Positions 1 to 11,307 of a stretch of 64,000 bases of DNA are shown in pieces. Numbering within the stretch: position 1 is the stretch's first letter; every line of letters starts with the position of its first letter. The notes beneath the pieces were generated by a model. The model was given only the letters and a program-made list of their open reading frames with translations. It was not told where the DNA came from and ran no database searches. This DNA is from Uranotaenia lowii (lineage: Eukaryota; Arthropoda; Insecta; Diptera; Culicidae): assembly GCF_029784155.1 (NCBI RefSeq), contig NC_073692.1:367641160-367705159 (forward strand). Direction: 5' to 3'. A program made the position numbers and the translations under genes.

Positions 1-830
1 TTGATTCTTGATTCTTGATTCTTGATTCTTGATTCTTGATTCTTGATTCTTGATTCTTGATTCTTGATTCTTGATTCTTGATTCTTGATTCTTGATTCTT
101 GATTCTTGATTCTTGATTCTTGATTCTTGATTCTTGATTCTTGATTCTTGATTCTTGATTCTTGATTCTTGATTCTTGATTCTTGATTCTTGATTCTTGA
201 TTCTTGATTCTTGATTCTTGATTCTTGATTCTTGATTCTTGATTCTTGATTCTTGATTCTTGATTCTTGATTCTTGATTCTTGATTCTTGATTCTTGATT
301 CTTGATTCTTGATTCTTGATTCTTGATTCTTGATTCTTGATTCTTGATTCTTGATTCTTGATTCTTGATTCTTGATTCTTGATTCTTGATTCTTGATTCT
401 TGATTCTTGATTCTTGATTCTTGATTCTTGATTCTTGATTCTTGATTCTTGATTCTTGATTCTTGATTCTTGATTCTTGATTCTTGATTCTTGATTCTTG
501 ATTCTTGATTCTTGATTCTTGATTCTTGATTCTTGATTCTTGATTCTTGATTCTTGATTCTTGATTCTTGATTCTTGATTCTTGATTCTTGATTCTTGAT
601 TCTTGATTCTTGATTCTTGATTCTTGATTCTTGATTCTTGATTCTTGATTCTTGATTCTTGATTCTTGATTCTTGATTCTTGATTCTTGATTCTTGATTC
701 TTGATTCTTGATTCTTGATTCTTGATTCTGCATTCTTGATTCTGGATCCTTGATTCTTGAATCTTGAATTTTTAATCCTGAATCTTGAATCTTGAATCTT
801 GAATCTCGAATCTTGAATCATGAATTTTGT
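1..830. repeat. 7-bp tandem repeat array (TTGATTC)n
   Basis: Positions 1 to about 728 are an essentially perfect head-to-tail array of the heptamer TTGATTC, about 104 copies. It then degrades through TTGAATC-type variants to about 830. The array starts at the window edge, so its full length is unknown. Its homogeneity suggests recent expansion. It lies about 110 bp upstream of a coding exon, so it is probably intronic. Confidence 0.98.
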
Positions 831-941
831 TTCATTAAAATCAATTTAAAAAAAAATCTTCCTGAGACTAACTTCTTGAATTGTACTTACGTTTCGAATT
901 TCTGATTAAACAAATATTTCGCTTTCTTGCTCCCTTTGCAG

Positions 942-1174
942 CCCACGCACTACGTAACGATCACGACCCGGCGGGAATCCGGAGACATCACCGACAGCCC
1001 GGAAGTGGAACGGATACACCTGAAGAAGCTAGTGGCCCAGATGAAATCCAACCTGTGCAACGTGTCGGTGCTGAGCGAACCGGATCTGGAGCTACTCTCC
1101 AACATGGACCCCAATTCGGTGGCCGACATCACCGGGCGCGATTTCATCGAACAGCTCAAGGAAGCCTCAGGCAG
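942..1174 (+). CDS. internal coding exon of an unrecognised protein
   Basis: The exon is bounded by a strong acceptor (pyrimidine tract, then TTTGCAG, ending at 941) and a GT donor at 1175 after GCAG. It opens in frame at CCC (reading PTHYVTITTRRESGD...) and encodes 77 codons plus two bases. It is clearly richer in GC and balanced codons than the surrounding AT-rich DNA. The product is hydrophilic and charged, with a probable helical stretch around VERIHLKKLVAQMKSN and then SEPDLELLSNMDP. No domain was recognised. It may be a far-upstream pro-region exon of Wnt5 (same strand, 48 kb away) or an exon of another gene. Its 3' phase (two bases left over) does not join directly to the Wnt5 exon at 49663, which needs one leading base, so at least one more exon would be required. 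An ORF on the opposite strand over the same DNA looks like a shadow. Confidence 0.65.
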
Positions 1175-2270
1175 GTTAGGGGGCCACCTGGGAGATCGAC
1201 CGGATATGGTTCCTGGTTTGCTAGAAACCAACGAGCCCCATGTCTATCGACAAGTCTCTCCTACTTTTTTTTTTATTTGAAACCTGCTATTTACCTGGTT
1301 TTTCGGTTTTGCTCTTCCTGTTGTCTTTTTTTGTTTTTGTTTTTAGTTGTGTAGTTTTGTTTTCTAATTTTGTTTGTAGATCGTTTGACTTTGTTTATTG
1401 TGTTTCTCTTTTTTCCTTGATTTGTAGCAAAAGTTAGTTTGTCAGTTAACCGGACTCAGTTTCATTCACACCCGGTCCGATTGTGCACATGTTGTTTTCG
1501 CCTGTACCACACCTGGTTGGATTTATTTACGTAGATTATCGATTTTGGCTTCGGTTGAAAGTGTCGATGCAGTAGTTTTTGTTTCGAAGGTGAAGCTGGT
1601 TTTCGGATGGTGTTGTTTGCTTTTGCAAATTTGGATCGTGCATATATACTTACATACATAAATGAAACTTCCATTGCATCAGCAGTCAGTCGGTTGTTAT
1701 CTTGCATTCATATTATTGTTAACATTAACATTCATCATTCAATGGCATCATGCGTTTTGGATTGAAATATTCGCATTGCACCACTCAGCGATACGTCGAT
1801 CAGGTAAATTTATGGCGCGGGAATTAACAAGCCTCAAATGTGCAAAAGTAATGAAATTTAAACGACAAGCAGAACTTCGAATATCTTGGTCTGAGATGAT
1901 GCTATACGTGTATTGATTGAACTCGATATTTACAACAATTGAAAATGCAAAATGAAACGAGCTTATCAAAAACAAATTATCATAGAAATAGGTTACCGTA
2001 TTACCTTGTTATTTATTCGTTTAAATTTAAATTTCAACGTTCAGCATAGTGAAATTTCAAATGGATGCTTTATAAAAATTCCAGAATTTTTTCGGCCTTT
2101 TTTTTATTCGTCTCAATATCTTTCGCCCTGTTTTGATTAGTTGGAAACCCATATAGTAAATCTCAGTTTACGGGTTGCATTTCAAGCTACGGCGAGCCAA
2201 CGCGTCCCCCCACTTTGCTACTCTGGGTAAATGAGTACAATGTATAGACTCATGATATAAGTACTTCGTG
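1175..2270. other. intronic/intergenic DNA, no gene seen
   Basis: The sequence after the donor is T-rich at first (1260-1430) and then ordinary AT-rich DNA. Short open frames have poor codon use and no recognisable product. No RNA gene or transposon end was identified. Confidence 0.5.
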
Positions 2271-2279
2271 TATACCTTA

Positions 2280-2600
2280 ACCCGACAGACTATATTGTTT
2301 TTCTCGCCCAAAGACAACAAGACATGCAGAGCAAACTCGACGACTTCACCGAAAGCTCTAAGGCAGCAGGTCTCAAAATCAATGCGGGAAAGACCTAGTC
2401 GATGAAAATCAACACAGTAAATCCTTCCAATTTCGTGGTAGCTGGGCAAAAAGTTGAGAAAGTGGAGTACTTCAAGTATCTTTGTAGCCAGATAACGCCT
2501 GATGGTGGTACCGGAAAAAAACATGGAAATGCGGACCAGAAAGGCTCCAGAAAGGCTGGAATCCAGAGGGACATCGAAGAGGCAGGCCCATAAACTCGTG
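2280..2600 (+). pseudogene. RTE-like non-LTR retrotransposon reverse transcriptase fragment
   Basis: The frame around 2282-2590 reads IVFLAQRQQDMQSKLDDF, then KAAGLKINAGKT and, after a stop at 2397-2399, SMKINT, VEKVEYFKYL and ITPDGGT. This is the typical block after the catalytic YADD motif in RTE/BovB-type reverse transcriptases: 'DD..LLA', 'A.GLK.N..KTK', 'V..F.YLGS.I..DGG'. The aspartates of the active site are mutated (TDYIV). The stop replaces a lysine, and Leu-Gly is changed to Leu-Cys. Only this thumb-proximal piece is present, so it is a short dead fragment. The clade assignment is by motif resemblance only. Confidence 0.7.
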
Positions 2601-2810
2601 GCGGCGAAGCCTAGTCGCCGAAATCCGAGCTGCCGACGAGAATCTTGATCGAGTATATCCCATACTCCCTAAACTTCACATAGTGCCGCAGACCTTATGG
2701 GTCATCATAACATAAAAAAGTGCAAAAAATCTCAGCAGTCTGTTTTGAGTTGTTTTTTACAATTTTTGAGGATTTTTTTGTTTGTGTATTATTAGCTCTA
2801 ACCTTCATTT

Positions 2811-4118
2811 CTGCCGCTCATAGCAAGTCCGTCCCATTTGCATTTTCATCATTTTTGAGTTTATCCGTGGAATCACCTTAAAATTATCGGTAGTTTAAGG
2901 AGAAAAAAATTTTTGAGTACTTTGTTGAGATGAACATTTAAAAAAACCTCAAGTAAATTTGTCCCATAGTAAAAATGATCGCAAGTCGGTCCCATCGAGG
3001 AAATCATCACAAGTCGGTCCCAAAGTCAATAATTATAGTGATAGACGACCATTTAATGTGCTTTGAAATATAACGTTGATAGTGTAACAGTTAAGCAGCC
3101 TGCAGTTATATTGGATATGATACAGATCAACCCGATTGTTACAGCAATTTCTCGCATGTTGTAAAAAAGTGAAACATGTTTTGCTATTTTTCCGAACATT
3201 CTATTCTGAAATTTTAATTGTATAAAATGATAACGCATAAGAGGTCTTTACTTATAGTCCTCTTCATGCCCTACGTTAAGTTTTCTAAGTTTATTTTTGA
3301 ACGTATCCGGCCGGGAAAATTCGATCATTTTTACCCAAAAATAAGGCAATCTCCTGGGCAATGGATTTCTTAAATTCAAACTCAAAAACCGGGCCATAAC
3401 CGGTCAAAATCCAGGTATTTTCTTATTAAAGGCAAGAGAAAAGTTAAAAAATAAACACATGAAAACAGATTTTTTACCAAGACACGTCAACGACGGGCGT
3501 TCAAATCTTATTTTACTATTCCAAAATTGTATGCAAAGCTATTTTATTTTATATACGAAATAATTTGTCCCAAAAACAATACATTTCAGGATTTCAATAA
3601 GAGTTTTAGGTCAGGATTTTGCAAAAATTGTGAAAAAAAATTAAGAAAAAACGGGTTTTTTCCTCGATATCCGGGCAACCGGACCGGATCGGATATTTTC
3701 CATTCATTCTTTAAAGATCCGGTAGCCTGGTTAAAATTGGGCAATCTGGAATGCTTACCCTAGGTTGTCTAAAAAATAGGTTCCGATAGACCAGGACAAG
3801 CCTCTTCTAGCCTTGTTTTTTCATCAGCGTTTGCAGTTGGCTTTGGAATGGGACTGACTTGCTATTATTTTTACCATGAAAATAATCGCATATCCGTCCC
3901 AGAGTATAATTTTCAACATAAACAACCCAAATTTTGGTATTTTTGAACGATCAATGATGCAAAAGTATTTGTTTGTCACGTAGGGAACAAATGCTGTTGA
4001 TTGCTGCCACCAAAACCGCGGAAAAACACGAAATTTTTCAAAACAAGTAACAAAATTCAATTGCTGTTTTCTCAACTCAACAAAAACGCAAATGGGACGG
4101 ACTTGCTATGAGCGGCAG
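2811..4118. mobile_element. MITE-like DNA transposon with ~31-bp terminal inverted repeats
   Basis: The left end CTGCCGCTCATAGCAAGTCC is repeated as its exact reverse complement at the right end (4099-4118). The match continues with one mismatch for more than 30 bp. The element is flanked on both sides by ATTT (2807-2810 and 4119-4122), a possible 4-bp target duplication. The element is about 1.3 kb and has no transposase. Several 'AAGTCGGTCCCA' motifs recur near the left end. An internal stretch rich in CCGG and GGGCAA motifs (about 3300-3765) resembles segments at 14455-14600 and 52270-52380 and may be a nested element. The superfamily is not assigned. Confidence 0.85.
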
Positions 4119-4136
4119 ATTTGTCAATTGATGTAA

Positions 4137-4428
4137 GAGCAAGTTCACTGGTGTTGGGAAAAAGTGGTAGAAAATTTGACACTTACGACACATTTTTAAA
4201 ATTTGGCCATGCAAAACATTTTCAAGATCTGTGGTCTTCTAGTTTTTTTTACAACACGTGTTGCTGTGATGCAAAAATAGCAATATTTCTATCACATACG
4301 GCTGAAATAGAAACAGTGTTGTAAAAAAAAAATACAACGCCCCATGATCTTGAAAACATTTTTGCATGGTCAAATTTTTAAAATGTCAAAATTTCTACCA
4401 CTTTTTCCCAACACCAGTGAACTTGCTC
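4137..4428. mobile_element. short foldback MITE, PIF/Harbinger-like (3-bp TAA target duplication)
   Basis: GAGCAAGTTCACTGGTGTTG at 4137 is mirrored at the right end (4409-4428), and homology between the arms extends inward over most of the 292-bp element. Both ends abut TAA (4134-4136 and 4429-4431). A 3-bp TWA duplication is typical of PIF/Harbinger. It has no coding capacity. It lies 15 bp downstream of the previous TIR element. Confidence 0.85.
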
Positions 4429-4805
4429 TAAGCAATGCAGTAGTACAACATCAATGAGGTACAAAGAAAGGTGACGAACAAACACGCACACTATTCCAGA
4501 ACTCGTTATTCAAAAAGTATAAAGGTAATCAAAGCCTGTGTCACTTGCCAGGATGTTTATGTATCCTAGACAAGAATCGTAAACAACAGTTGGCAATGAT
4601 TTTTTTCTCTAGTTTTTTATGCTGGTTGTTTGTTTGAAAATGCATGCCATTCAGCGACTTCTTTTATAGCGTGTAACGTTCTCTTCTTGATGGACTATGT
4701 CTACGGAAGCCGGAAAGTGGAAGGCCATGGTTTGCATGCACTGTAAAAGTGGAAAACTGGTCAATACCCAATCTAACAACAAGAGATATTTGCGTCGTTC
4801 AGGGG

Positions 4806-5015
4806 TTGTACTCCATTTACCCGAAAACCATTGCCCAGAATGAAAAATCCCCAGAATTCCAATCGCCAGAAAGAACCATTCCCCAGAATTTTTTCCCCAG
4901 ACGAACCATTCCCCAGAAAAATTTTCGCCAGAATGTACCATTTCCCAGAAATTTTTTCACCAGAATGAACCATGTACCAGAAATTTTTTCGCCAGAAGGA
5001 CCATTTCCCAGAAAA
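4806..5015. repeat. left array of CCCAGAATG/CCATTTCCC short repeats
   Basis: This is a tandem, somewhat degenerate array built on the words CCAGAATG, CCATTTCCCAGAA and ATTTTTTC. It begins with TCCATTTACCCGAAAACC, which recurs as the reverse complement at 7601-7618. It is the mirror image of the array at 7428-7618, so the two form long inverted arms around the intervening 2.4 kb. Confidence 0.85.
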
Positions 5016-5084
5016 TTGAAAACATTTATCCTTACTAGAAATTATTTAAAAAAAGGAATTGTTACATAAAAAATGGGGTTTCAT

Positions 5085-5350
5085 AACTTTATTCTTTTGC
5101 GGCAAGGCCGCATCCAACGAGGATGAAGGGGCTGAGGCGGCACAAAGCCGCCGAAGCTCCCAAATCCGAGGAGGCCGCCGACCCGCCGTCGGAAGCGGCG
5201 GCCCTAAGACATTGGTCTAGGTCTGCCGGGGCTTCCTAGGTCTGCGTGAAAGCTAGGGGTGATCCCTTAGCCCCGTCCGCCACGCGATAGCGTGAAGGAC
5301 AAAACGTCTTTCAAGTTCGAACGCGCAGCGTGAGGAGTCGGATACCAAAA
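5085..5350. other. GC-rich, hairpin-prone patch of unknown origin
   Basis: About 250 bp is strikingly GC-rich compared with its surroundings. It contains self-complementary blocks, for example GGCGGC...GCCGCC near 5138-5155 and GGCCGCCG...CGGCGGCC near 5173-5202. Phrases such as 'ACGCGATAGCGTGA' and 'ACGCGCAGCGTGAGGAG' follow; a related 'CGCGCAGCGTAGGG' occurs near 5995. There is no convincing reading frame. It is probably part of a mobile element internal region, and bacterial origin is not demonstrated. Confidence 0.45.
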
Positions 5351-5554
5351 CGGTTTTTAAAGGACCATGGTAAGCATTGAATCAATTAAAGTACCCAAAC
5401 CATAAACAAAGCACAATATTGGTTCTAACATAAATTTAGTTGGAAAATTTCAAAGTCGTAGTTTCATTTAAAAAATCTTTTATGAAAAAATTAATATCGA
5501 ATCATATGAAATATTCAAGAATTCATTAGAAAAAAAAAACAAATAAAAATACTA

Positions 5555-7405
5555 GGGGCCGTTCACATACCACGTGGACAACTTGAGGGGGGGAGGGGGG
5601 TATGGAAATGTCCACGCTTGTCCACGGAGAGGGGGTAGGGGTTTGGGTCATGTCCACGTGGACATACTTACTTTAAAAGTATTTTCTTAAGGTGAATAAA
5701 TATTATGAGGTTTAAATCAAAATCTTGAACTAGCAAAGTTTTCCAGTTTAAGTTTAAACATTAAGTAGCTACTTAAAAGCAAGTGATAAGTATAATAATT
5801 TACAAATTTAATACTTTTAAAAATTTGTGATACCAGGAAATTCTTACTCGGTTTTTTTTTTCAAAATCAGCCAATTCTATAACAAAAAGGCAAAAAGTGG
5901 TGTTTTCTAACTGTCAAATTATGATGAGCAAAGCCAACAGAGTTCCAGCGATATTATCCTCGGATAAGTCGGGAAAAGAACCGAATAATGAACACGCGCA
6001 GCGTAGGGAATAACACAGTAGTTTTTATTGATCCGTTGTGTACAAAGGCTGAAGTTTTAACTGACGTGCACTCAGAAGGAGAGCTTTCAAGATAACAAAA
6101 TAATGTTGCCAGTTTTCATTTTCGTTCTAATAATAGGGTAGTCATTCCACATCAACAAATTATACATTAGACTGAGTCAATTTGGGGTCATTTCTGATTT
6201 TCTCAAACCCTGGGGTTTTAAAAGCTTCGTTTTGGTCCAAAACTCATCCATGATTTTTTGCAGAATTTTTAAGCAACGTTTACATGAGTAAATTTGAACT
6301 TTTAGGTTTGTATGGGAAAATTGAATATTTTGTACTAAAAAATCAACATCATTTTTGTTTCTTCTGTGGAACCGAGCCTGCTAATGGTTTTTGTGCCAAT
6401 TTATAAATTTCTTACAGGAAATTTTCCGCTGAACAACTTTGTCGAATATCATAACTTCGTATCTTTTAAGACAAATAAGTTATTAGCTGTTTAACAGGTG
6501 TATGTCTTTTTGGATTGATAAACCATGAATTCAATTGCCACCACTGCTTGTGTCCCTCGAAGTATGGCATGAAAAATGGTCATGCAATACTTCGCTTGGC
6601 ACCCAGCAGTGGTGTCAATTGAATTTCTTGTATATCAATGCCAAAAGACATACACCTGTTAAAGAGCTAATAACTTATTTGTCTTAAAAGTTACGAAGTT
6701 ATGAAATTCGACTAAGTTGTTGAGTGGAAAATTTCCTGTAAGAAATTTATAAATTGGCACAAAAACCATTAGCAGGCTCGGTTCCACAGAAGATACAAAA
6801 ATGATGTTGATTTTTCAGTACAAAATATTCAATTTTCCCATACAAACCTAAAAGTTCAAATTTACTCATGTAAACGTTACTTAAAAATTCTGCAAAAAAT
6901 CATGGATGAGTTTTGGACCAAAACGAAGCTTTTAAGACCCCAGGGTTTTAAAAAATTCAAAAATGACCCCAAATCGACTCAGTCTATTATACATAGCAAA
7001 GATTATTTCCTGTAAAATTACGCAAATGTCCTGTAACAAAAACGAGCAGGACATTTACCATAATTTCACAGGTCGAAAACATGACTACGTGACATTTAAT
7101 TTTTAGTGTTCAACTTTTTTACAGGACATTTGCTGTAATAATAAATAAATCTTCGTTAACTTTCAAGGAAAACAATTAAAAATTATAGGTTTTGTTAATT
7201 ACAGTTGATTTATTTTAAAGGTTGCAGTTTTCAGTAACAAGTAATAGTCAAAATTTTTTCTGTATAGGTATTTAAAAAATAACAATTTCAAATCTGTCCA
7301 CGTGGACATCCGGGGAGGGGGGTAGGGGATTGCCAAATGTCCACGGAGGGGGAGGAGGGGGTCAAAAATCTCATTTTTCTGTCCACGTGGTATCTGAACG
7401 GCCCC
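5555..7405. mobile_element. PIF/Harbinger-like non-autonomous DNA transposon
   Basis: The ends are GGGGCCGTTCA followed by ATACCACGTGGACA, present as inverted copies at the two termini with one mismatch between them. Just inside each terminus is a G-rich stretch, followed or preceded by TGTCCACG words. Both ends abut CTA (5552-5554 and 7406-7408), a 3-bp target duplication as expected for PIF/Harbinger. The element is about 1.85 kb with no transposase. It carries a second, independent transposon at 6168-6986. Confidence 0.88.
6168..6986. mobile_element. foldback hAT-like MITE with 8-bp target duplication
   Basis: The terminus TAGACTGAGTC is mirrored at the right end. The two halves of the 819-bp element are near-perfect inverted copies of each other over about 400 bp each. 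It is flanked by TTATACAT on both sides (6160-6167 and 6987-6994), a perfect 8-bp duplication typical of hAT-like elements. It is nested in the Harbinger-like element. A single-arm relative is at about 21235-21521. Confidence 0.9.
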
Positions 7406-7427
7406 CTAGGGGAAAAAAACTGGGATT

Positions 7428-7618
7428 TGTGCCATTCTGGTAAATGTTCCATTCTGGGGAAAAAAATTCTGGGAAATGGCCCATTCTGGGAAAAAAAATT
7501 CTGGTAAATGGTGCATTCTGGGGAATTTTTTTCTGGGAAATGGTTCATTCTGGGGTTTGATTTCGGGTATTTGTCATTCTGGGAAAAATTCATTCTGGGC
7601 AATGGTTTTCGGGTAAAT
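7428..7618. repeat. right array of CCATTCTGGG/AAATGG short repeats
   Basis: This array uses the words CATTCTGGGGAA, AAATGG and ATTCTGGGAAA, the reverse complements of those in the array at 4806-5015. It ends in GGTTTTCGGGTAAATGG, the mirror of the left array's start. It directly abuts the endonuclease-coding region of the LINE that begins at about 7617. Confidence 0.85.
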
Positions 7619-10600
7619 GGGATACAATCTCGTTCAGGTTTCGCTGTCTGATAGAAAATACGTTTACTGTTCAGCATACTCACCATATGAACAATCATCC
7701 CCTACGGATGATTTAAAAAATGGCATTTCATTCTGTGAATCACAAAATATACCTCTTGTAATTGGCTGTGATGCCAATGCCCATCATTTTGTATGGGGTA
7801 GCTCAGATATCAATCTGAGAGGCTTAAATTTAATGGAATATTTAAGCAGCACTGATTAAGAAATTCTAAATCTAGGAAATAAACCAACTTTTGTTAGGTG
7901 TGACAGAGAAGATGAGATTGACATCACACTTTGTTCTAGAACAATTTCTCAGGAAATTTCAAATTGGCATGTGCCTAACGAAGAATCGATTTCTGACCAC
8001 AGGTTTATCTATTTTGAACACTCAGGTGAGTTTTTAGAAACAATTACATTCAGACACCCAAGAACAACTAATTGGGACCTATATTTGGAACATCTTGCTA
8101 CTAAATTTCATGGATATACACCTGAAATTACTACTCCTCTTGAGTTGGATGAAGTGGTTGCAAAAACCACCGAAATTATTTTGAATTCTTATGAAGAAGC
8201 GTGTCCCTTACGAACGTTGAAATTCAACAAAAACAGTACACCATGGTGGAACTCAAATCTCAGTAAATTACGAAAAAACTGCAGACGCTCTTGGAACCGA
8301 AGGCGCACGGAAGGTTTTGATGCTTTCAAGTTGGCTCGCAGAGCTTACCGGAAAGCAACAAGAGCTGCCGAACTCTCAAGTTGGCAGAGCTACTGCACAA
8401 ACATTTCAAGCTTGCACGAAGCAAGTAGGTTAAATAAAGTCTTAGCCAAATCAAAAGATTATCAGGTTTCATACCTTAAAACCCCTAGTGGTGATTATAC
8501 ATCAAACGACGAAGAAACATTAAGTTGTCTATTCAATACTCACTTTCCAGGATGTGTTGATCAAGATTCATCGATAGAGCCTGAGTTCTTTTCTGGAAGT
8601 CTAGATTCATTTTGCTCGGAAAATAGTTACTACAGAATCGATCAAATGGGCAATCGATGGTTTTGCTCAATACAAATCTCCTGGAAGTGACGGTTTATTT
8701 CCAGTTTTGCTTCAAAAAGGTTTCGATCATTTCAAACACATATTAAGAAAAATAATGATAAGCAGTTTTGCTCATGGATATATTCCTAAACTTTGGCGGC
8801 AGATAGCCGTGAAATTCATCCCTAAAGGGGGACGATCATCATACGACGAAGCCAAAAGCTTCCGTCCTATTAGTCTAAGTTCATTTCTATTAAAAGCACT
8901 TGAACGTTTAACTGATCATCATATCAGGCAAGAATGCCTTGTCCAACATCCGCTTAATGCGACACAACATGACAACGACACAACGACACAATATGAAAAT
9001 AGTTTTTCACAGAAAGAATCATGTCTAGGAGCATTTCTAGACATAGAAGGAGCATTTGATAATGTCTCGTTTACATCAATAATGGATGCGGCACTACTTC
9101 ATGGAGTGCCTAGTGTTATAACTAACTGGATTAGCGCAATGCTAAGTAACAGGAATCTTCATTCGTCTTTAAGACAGGCTTCAATTACAAAAGTTAGCAC
9201 ACGTGGTTGCCCACAGGGAGGTGTACTATCATCTCTTTTGTGGAACCTAGTTGCAGACGGCTTGTTGAGAAAACTCAATGACCGTGGAATACCAACCTAT
9301 GGATTCGCAGATGATTATCTTCTGCTGGTAAGAGGTTTGTACATAAGCACATTATTTGATATAATGCAACAAGCTCTGCGCTCTGTTGAACGATGGTGTT
9401 CTCATGTAGAACTTTCAGTTAATCCTCTAAAAACTAATATTGTTTTATTTACTAAAAAACGTATCACCCGCGGGGTGCGCCCTCTGCTGTTTTATGGTTC
9501 CGAAATCACCGTGTCTAATCAAGTTAAATATTTGGGTGTCATTCTTGACTCCAAATTAAACTGGTCTGATCACATCGAATTCAGAATCAAAAAAGCATGC
9601 ATGGCCTTCGGACAATGCCGACGTGCAATCGGAAAAAACTGGGGACTCAAACCCAAACATATTCACTGGATTTACTCCACAATAGTAAGACCAATTCTGG
9701 CCTATGGGTGTCTAGTGTGGTGGCAGAAAGGAGAAGTTGCAACAGTTCGGACTAAACTAAATCACCTTCAAAGAATGTGTCTTTTGAGGATGTCCGGATC
9801 GTTCACTACAACTCCTACTGCAGCACTAGAGGCTCTGTTTTCTATCAAACCTCTACACTTGTTCCTAAAACAGGAAGCCTTCTCATGTGCTTTTCGTCTA
9901 CAGGCAGTTGGTCTCTGGCTGTCAGGAAATGTCGAAAGATCATCGAGTCATACAAATGTGTGGCCTGAATTAGTTAGATTAAACAAATTTAATCTAGCGC
10001 CAAACGATTTAACACTCTCGAGTAGTTTTCCCTACATGGGGTTTAAAGTCAAATTTCCTTCTCCTCAAGAATGGTTATCAGGTTTCGTAGAGGACCAAAT
10101 GTCCTCTCATATTGTATTCTATACTGACGGTTCATTATCAAACGGCCGTGCAGGTGCAGGAATTTACTGTCACGAGTTGAACATAGAACTTGCTCAACCT
10201 CTAGGTAAATATTGTACAGTCTTTCAGGCTGAGCTATATGGTATTATGTATGGAGTGCACATTGCACTTCAAAAGAAAATTATGTTCAGAACAATTTATT
10301 TCTGTTCAGATAGCCAGCAGCTATCAAATCACTCAGTGCTTCCAGTTCTAGATCAAAACTGGTAATCGCATGCCGGAAAGCAATCGAAGAACTTGCTGAA
10401 GGCAATGGATTAAACCTTCTATGGGTACCCGGACATAAGGGAATTTTTGGAAACGAATGCGCCGACGAACTCGCTAGAGCTGGGTCGGAAAAGGAATTTT
10501 ACGGACCAGAGCCGGCTGTCCCAATACCACCATGTTGGTTCAGAAACCAAATTCAAACTTGGTCCTCTAACCAGCATGAACGATACTGGGAAGAGTTGGA

Positions 10601-10942
10601 CACTTGTCGTCAAACTAAATTATTTTTAGAAAAACCATCTCCAATCATAACGAGTTACTTATTAACTTTAAATAAATCTCATTGCAGCATCTTGATCAGA
10701 GCACTCTCCGGTCATTGTAAACTCAACTATCACATGCACAACATTCGGCGTGCTGAATCTCCAGTATGTGGTAGTTGTGAATCAGATTGGAAGATCCCTT
10801 CCATCTTATATGTAACTGTCCCTCATTTGTCAGACTACGTTTTCGTACTCTGGGATCTTACGCTATAAGCGAATCTGAGTTTAAGAAATTAAACTTAAAA
10901 AACATTCTATCATTCCTTACCGAATGTAGAAAAGAGCTTTAA
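7617..10942 (+). pseudogene. decayed non-LTR retrotransposon pol (endonuclease, RT, RNase H)
   Basis: This is an ORF2-type pol of an RNase H-bearing LINE (R1/LOA/I group by architecture), truncated at its 5' end. The endonuclease remnant shows GCDANAHH..WGS near 7765-7800 and the SDH motif at about 7992-8000. RT motifs follow: PGSDG, FIPKGG, RPISLSSF, AFLDIEGAFDNV, GCPQGGVLSSLLWN and FADDYLLL (9304-9327). An RNase H domain has YTDGSLSNGRAGAG (from 10120), AELYG, SDSQ and WVPGHKGIFGNECADELA (about 10420-10475). A cysteine cluster CGSC (about 10770) follows, and the last frame stops at 10940-10942. It is dead: an in-frame TAA at 7857, a frameshift near 8645, another near 10345 and a third near 10795. 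The catalytic FADD is retained. It would have encoded target-primed reverse transcription. The exact clade needs a tree. Confidence 0.9.
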
Positions 10943-11140
10943 TGCTAATAATCCCTAGTGGAAAGGCTTTATGCCATCTTAAATAGATTGAATTTATTTC
11001 TTCCTTTTATAGGTTTTTCAGGTTTTTCAGGTAAATGATGAAATCTTGGGTAAAAAAAAGGCTAGGCACAATTTTCCCGTATGTTTGGATAACGTGCCGC
11101 TATTAAGCCTACCCCCATTCTGATACCTGATACCTGATAC
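10943..11140. other. LINE 3' flank and unassigned sequence
   Basis: This is probably the 3' untranslated part of the preceding LINE, followed by unassigned sequence. A small direct repeat of TGATACC/CCTGATA units lies at 11120-11143. No poly-A tail or clear 3' terminus was found. Confidence 0.4.
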
Positions 11141-11307
11141 CTGCCGGGCTCTGGTGTAGGCTCGTGATTTTTGTTCAGCCGTTTATTTGGACACTGTCTG
11201 CTTCTTGTATGTCTTCAGGTTATTCCGCTTCTTGATCTGCTGTACCATTCCGATTGATGTCCCAGCAAAATCCCGTATGGACATCGATCGATTCCGGTTG
11301 ATGAGGT
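11141..11307 (-). pseudogene. Tc1/mariner-type transposase fragment
   Basis: On the minus strand from the gap edge the frame reads NRNRSMSIRDFAGTSIGMVQ, then IKKRNNLKTYKKQTVSK, a stop codon, and TAEQKSRAYTRARQ. This matches the second helix-turn-helix and linker region of IS630/Tc1/mariner transposases in general layout ('R..A...G.S...V..I..R..LK.YK.Q.V..R'). An in-frame TAA replaces the expected basic residue. The rest upstream is hidden by the N gap, and the catalytic domain does not follow. It is a dead fragment. Confidence 0.65.

Noticed and set aside
4749..5069. 106-codon + frame and minus frames over the CCAGAATG array
   Set aside because: Repeat translation of the short tandem array.
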